A stretch of DNA of 64,000 bases from Rotaria sp. Silwood1 (lineage: Eukaryota > Rotifera > Eurotatoria > Philodinida > Philodinidae). The DNA lies in contig CAJNOP010000222.1 in assembly GCA_905250075.1 (NCBI GenBank), forward strand, positions 62,001 to 126,000, written 5' to 3'. Below, one piece after another: positions 60,598 to 64,000 of this stretch (within the stretch, counting starts at the first letter, position 1; every line of letters begins with the position of its first letter). The position numbers and the translations under genes are program-made. The notes beneath the pieces are model-generated. The model saw only the letters and a program-made list of their open reading frames with translations. It was not told the DNA's origin and made no database searches.

Positions 60598-60802
60598 GAG
60601 TTACCCGGTAACTGGTAACGGGAAACCAGTTACCAGTTACCGGGTAACTCCGAAATTTAAAAGTTAATTTTTTCACAAAATTCGATCATAGGAAGTCAGA
60701 ATTCGTCGTTTTAACGAGTTACCCTGAAAAAGTAACTGGTAACTTTCCGTTACCGTTACCGTTCCAAGGTAACGGTCTGGGAACGGTAACTTCCCACCCC
60801 TA
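60598..60802. mobile_element. Foldback element with GTTACC/GGTAAC units
   Basis: The left part is a perfect 22-bp hairpin of GAGTTACCCGGTAACTGGTA type (60598-60650). The right part (60719-60792) repeats GTTACC and GGTAAC. The right end, inverted, is TAGGGGTGGGAAGTTACC, resembling a hAT terminus; the left end (TAGAGTTACC) looks like the same end with 8 bp lost. No target duplication. Confidence 0.7.
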
Positions 60803-63290
60803 TTTCAGATTCGAATTCTCCGACCTCGATTTACTTTCGTCAAATTTATAGAAAAGAACTTAAAATGGATGTTTTTTTGACCCTGACAACCCTCCCTACA
60901 GTCGAGGGAATTTGTATTGTATTTTATTTCTAGATATTTTTTATATAGTGAATTTTTCTACGTAATTCTGCCCAGGCTAGGCTAAAGAATATAAACTTTA
61001 TTTATCTATGGTATATCTATTGAAATCGATTATTTGGGCTTATTTCTAAAAGGACTAATTTGAATTTACATGAAAATTTTTCTCATAATAATTTTATTTG
61101 AATTCCAGCAAATAGAAACCTATTCTGTCATGACTGCAAACAATCTACTAGTTATGACAGATCGGCTAAATGACAGATAGCTAACACAAGTTGCACGTGA
61201 CACTATCATTGAAAAAAATTTGATCATCAGAGACAAGAGATGATATTCAGGTTTCTTAACCAAATTATGTCTAACAAGATTGTTGTCTTGTCAGAATTGC
61301 ATAAAAGCAATATTTGTTTTTGTCATTCTACGCATTTATATTAATTTACCTTGTAATAATATTAGTTCTTGTCTGTTTTGCTATATATTCTTATTATTGC
61401 TATTAGTGTTGTTTTCTCCTATGTTATATTTCATTTCTTTTCTTTGTATTTAAATGAGCCAGATTTATTCGGACAATTGTTCATTTGTTTCTATTTATAG
61501 AATTGTTAGTGATAGACAAGAACATTTTACATTTCAGAAATCTTAAGATTAGAATCTAGTCAAACATGATTCTAAGCATTAGTTCAAAGCTTAATTGTTC
61601 GGTAGTTATATATGATGAAGTACGCTCTAGCACAATCTCTGTGGCACTGAAGACTAATGCATGAAAAAGCTTTTGTTAGTCTCATAGAACGTGACAGATG
61701 TGTTTGAATGTGAAAAATCACATGGATGCCTTATTGATGAGGTTTTTTGATTGTCACTGATGAAATTTGTTTAGTACCATAATATATTCAGTTTTATGAA
61801 TATCATATCTGTATTGTTGAAATAAATTAGTCCTATTGTCATCAGTGACAGCACGAGAAAGTTAAAGCAGGGGATAGTGTATTTTCGGAAATGAGGAAAC
61901 TCTAAAAAATGTAATATGCTTCGAATTGCACGACGCTAAAATACTAAAATATGAGTAGTTAAAGAGATCATATGCATTGTTCATTCATGTGTGAAATTAA
62001 AACTAAGACAAAACAACTAGTGATGCTTCACAATGAAAGAATGATGGTCCTAAGAAGTAAATCAATGCTCGTCACTATCGATGCAAGAGAACTTAAGCAA
62101 ATGTTGAGAGTAGTAGACTTTGTTTCACTCTTTTTCCTTAATATATTTCATGGAGCTAGAAATGATTATGCACAAGTGAACTGAAAAAAGTCTTACTTTA
62201 AATTATCACAAACTAATGATTTATATATTGATTTCTTCATACTGTTAGCTGTCTTTTTTACCATAAATTCGTATAAGGAAGAATAAGAGTAGGATTTTTA
62301 TTCGCTTTTAAACTTTGAAGAACAGAAAAGACTAATAAATTTTTCCAAATTTAAAGAAATCTTGATAAAGATTTTCTGTCAATTTGAAATCTTAGATGCT
62401 TTTGTCGAATTTGAGAGAAAATGCTTCTCAAACTTCTTCCAATTTGGGAGAACATTGGAGGTAAACTTTTTAAAGCAAGGAAAACCCTTCTTTAATCCAC
62501 CAACCGCTCGCACCGTTGCTAATTATCATTCGATATTGTTTCATTTACCATTCACAAGCACAGAAAATTCTCTAAAAATCCCAAAGAAGTTATAGTGAAC
62601 AATCAACAAATAAAGACAGCTAAAAAAACAATGATATGAAAACTTATATTTTCAGAATAGCAAATTTTACAGATGAATAGCTCACAAAATTATTCTCAGT
62701 TGTAAAAATGATATAGGGCAATGCGAAGGTTTACCATGAAATAAAACCGATCCGTTTGTGAATCATTCGAAACACCTTTAGCTTTATGCTTTTATAATGT
62801 TTATATTAAGTATGAATTATTTTAAAAACACCATAAATATAAATAATAAGGAAAAAAACTTCTTTTCATTAGTATCTGGTAATTACCATCGAGTCGATCT
62901 TTTTCAATTCACCAAATCCGATATCACAGTAAGACTGACGGCAGTGACGACAATACGTCTCTATTGATCAGTAATTTTCTTCATGCAGGATATATTCAGT
63001 TATGTGCTAAATGCTGACTATAAAATTAAAGAAGAACAAAGCAAACGTGCTTTTCTTATTATTATTAAATGATCGATAGTGCTTATTTGCGTTATTAACT
63101 GAACTATGATAAATCGCTATTGTATACTGACAGCATTATAATTTCATATGCGTCTGATTAATGATCAACATTCGATGCCTTGTCATGACAGTTAAATGAA
63201 TTTTTATTCATACATCTACACGTCGACCGTGATTATATAAAGTATTCGGAATCAATAAAAATTCAAACGTCATTTGAATATAATTCAAAA
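60803..63290. other. Non-coding stretch 5' of LDLa gene
   Basis: No supported gene. ORFs at 61972-62184 and 62362-62595 lack motifs. Confidence 0.35.
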
Positions 63291-64000
63291 ATGTCCAACA
63301 TAATGCTAAATAGGATGTTCTATTGGTTTTTATTTCTACACTTGTTCATTTTACAAGTATCAGTGACGAAACTAAACGTTCGTCTTTATCATACAGATCA
63401 TGTAAGTGACCATATATCGTACCACGACTGTTTATTATATGAATATAGTTCATACTTTTCCTTCGAAATTAAACTAAATTCTGAACACATGTGGATTCCC
63501 CATGCTGGAATAATTCCTTACTGTATACGGTCAGTTGGTTTGCCATCCAACTTATTAGTCAATAACGAAAAACATGTCATTCATGGAACATCAATTACAT
63601 TCGAAACATTACAAAGAGAAAACATAACAAGTCAACAATTATATTTATTATCTGCACCTATCGATGTTATTGAACGATATCAAGCATTTCTTGAAAATTC
63701 GCAGTCGTCTGTATCAACACAAATATTTAATAATTGTTCAGAACTATGGTTCGGTGAATATTGTCAATATTCGTTTAATTTAACGTTGTCATTCTATGAT
63801 ATTGTACGGGCTTATCTCTTTCATATGTCACTTGAAAACGATAAATTATCTAAGAATGAAACATGTTATACATTCATAGAATGTAATCGCGGTCCACCAC
63901 CATCCTGTATCGACTGGCGTGAAATATGTGATGGAAAGATTGATTGTTTGGATGATGGTCGAGATGAAGTTGATTGTGAACAGTTACATATGAATGAATG
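63291..64000 (+). CDS. Secreted/membrane protein with LDL-receptor class A domain, partial
   Basis: A continuous open frame of 236 codons starts at ATG 63291 and runs off the window, so no stop is visible. Residues 8-26 (RMFYWFLFLHLFILQVSVT) form a signal peptide. The middle is unclassified, with several N-glycosylation sites and cysteines (CSELWFGEYCQY). Near residue 198 an LDLa domain begins, CYTFIECN, followed by CIDWREICDGKIDCLDDGRDEVDC with the calcium-binding D-G-x-x-D-C and D-E acidic ligands. In rotifers such ectodomains often lead to further LDLa repeats and sometimes a seven-helix region. The function here is unknown beyond extracellular ligand or lipid binding by family analogy. 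Confidence 0.8.
   Translation, partial: MSNIMLNRMFYWFLFLHLFILQVSVTKLNVRLYHTDHVSDHISYHDCLLYEYSSYFSFEIKLNSEHMWIPHAGIIPYCIRSVGLPSNLLVNNEKHVIHGTSITFETLQRENITSQQLYLLSAPIDVIERYQAFLENSQSSVSTQIFNNCSELWFGEYCQYSFNLTLSFYDIVRAYLFHMSLENDKLSKNETCYTFIECNRGPPPSCIDWREICDGKIDCLDDGRDEVDCEQLHMNE

Overview
The window looks like a bdelloid rotifer genome (Adineta/Rotaria type). It is AT-rich. Its animal-type genes are split by very short introns (about 40-60 bp). It carries an rvt gene (a domesticated reverse transcriptase, known in animals essentially from bdelloids). Two intronless genes of bacterial/fungal type (a thiazole kinase and a Baeyer-Villiger monooxygenase) sit among animal genes. Many small islands resemble the TGTGGG-type telomere repeat reported for bdelloids. 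All of this is read by eye from sequence; the taxonomic call is inference.

Layout. 0-5 kb: GEN1-like Holliday-junction resolvase (+), lacking a visible first exon, with a hAT-type MITE upstream and a TTAA-flanked MITE in its large intron. 5.4-5.8 kb: GGATCC foldback element containing a 10-N gap. 6-16 kb: mostly non-coding, except a DUF707 glycosyltransferase-like gene (-) and foldbacks. 16.4-18.6 kb: decayed C-terminal half of a TFIIF-alpha (RAP74) gene (-). 19-23 kb: hairpin element and a small zinc-finger ORF. 23.2-24.1 kb: ThiM-like kinase (+). 25.1-27.7 kb: rvt (-), interrupted by one in-frame stop that can be explained by an 84-nt intron. 28.9-31.2 kb: kelch and other fragments. 31.6-33.2 kb: Baeyer-Villiger monooxygenase (-). 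35.5-36.5 kb: four-exon nucleotidyltransferase-fold gene (-). 38.5-40.5 kb: seven-exon RBR-type E3 ligase (+). 43.5-44.7 kb: GPCR with two homopolymer frame breaks (+). 46.3-46.9 kb: SWIM-finger element. 49.5-50.9 kb: seven-exon ALKBH2/3-like DNA dealkylase (-). 50.9-58.7 kb: AT-rich, with a 1.8 kb non-autonomous hAT element. 58.7-59.8 kb: a nest made of an IFT54 gene fragment cut by a foldback element, a telomere-like island and a Tc1/mariner remnant. 63.3 kb to the end: start of a secreted LDLa-domain protein running off the window.

The most interesting theme is not a gene. At least eight foldback or TIR elements have arms built from reiterations of a short motif private to each element (GGATCC, GCACCT, GTTACC, ATCTTT, CGACAATTAGTCG and others). 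Three of the elements have 8-bp target duplications (two perfect, one 7/8) and hAT-like ends. The ten telomere-like islands have the same architecture: a G-rich arm, a short spacer, then a C-rich arm, always in that order. They may therefore be members of the same class rather than chromosome-end relics. GEN1, ALKBH and rvt are not an operon-like system; their proximity is probably incidental.
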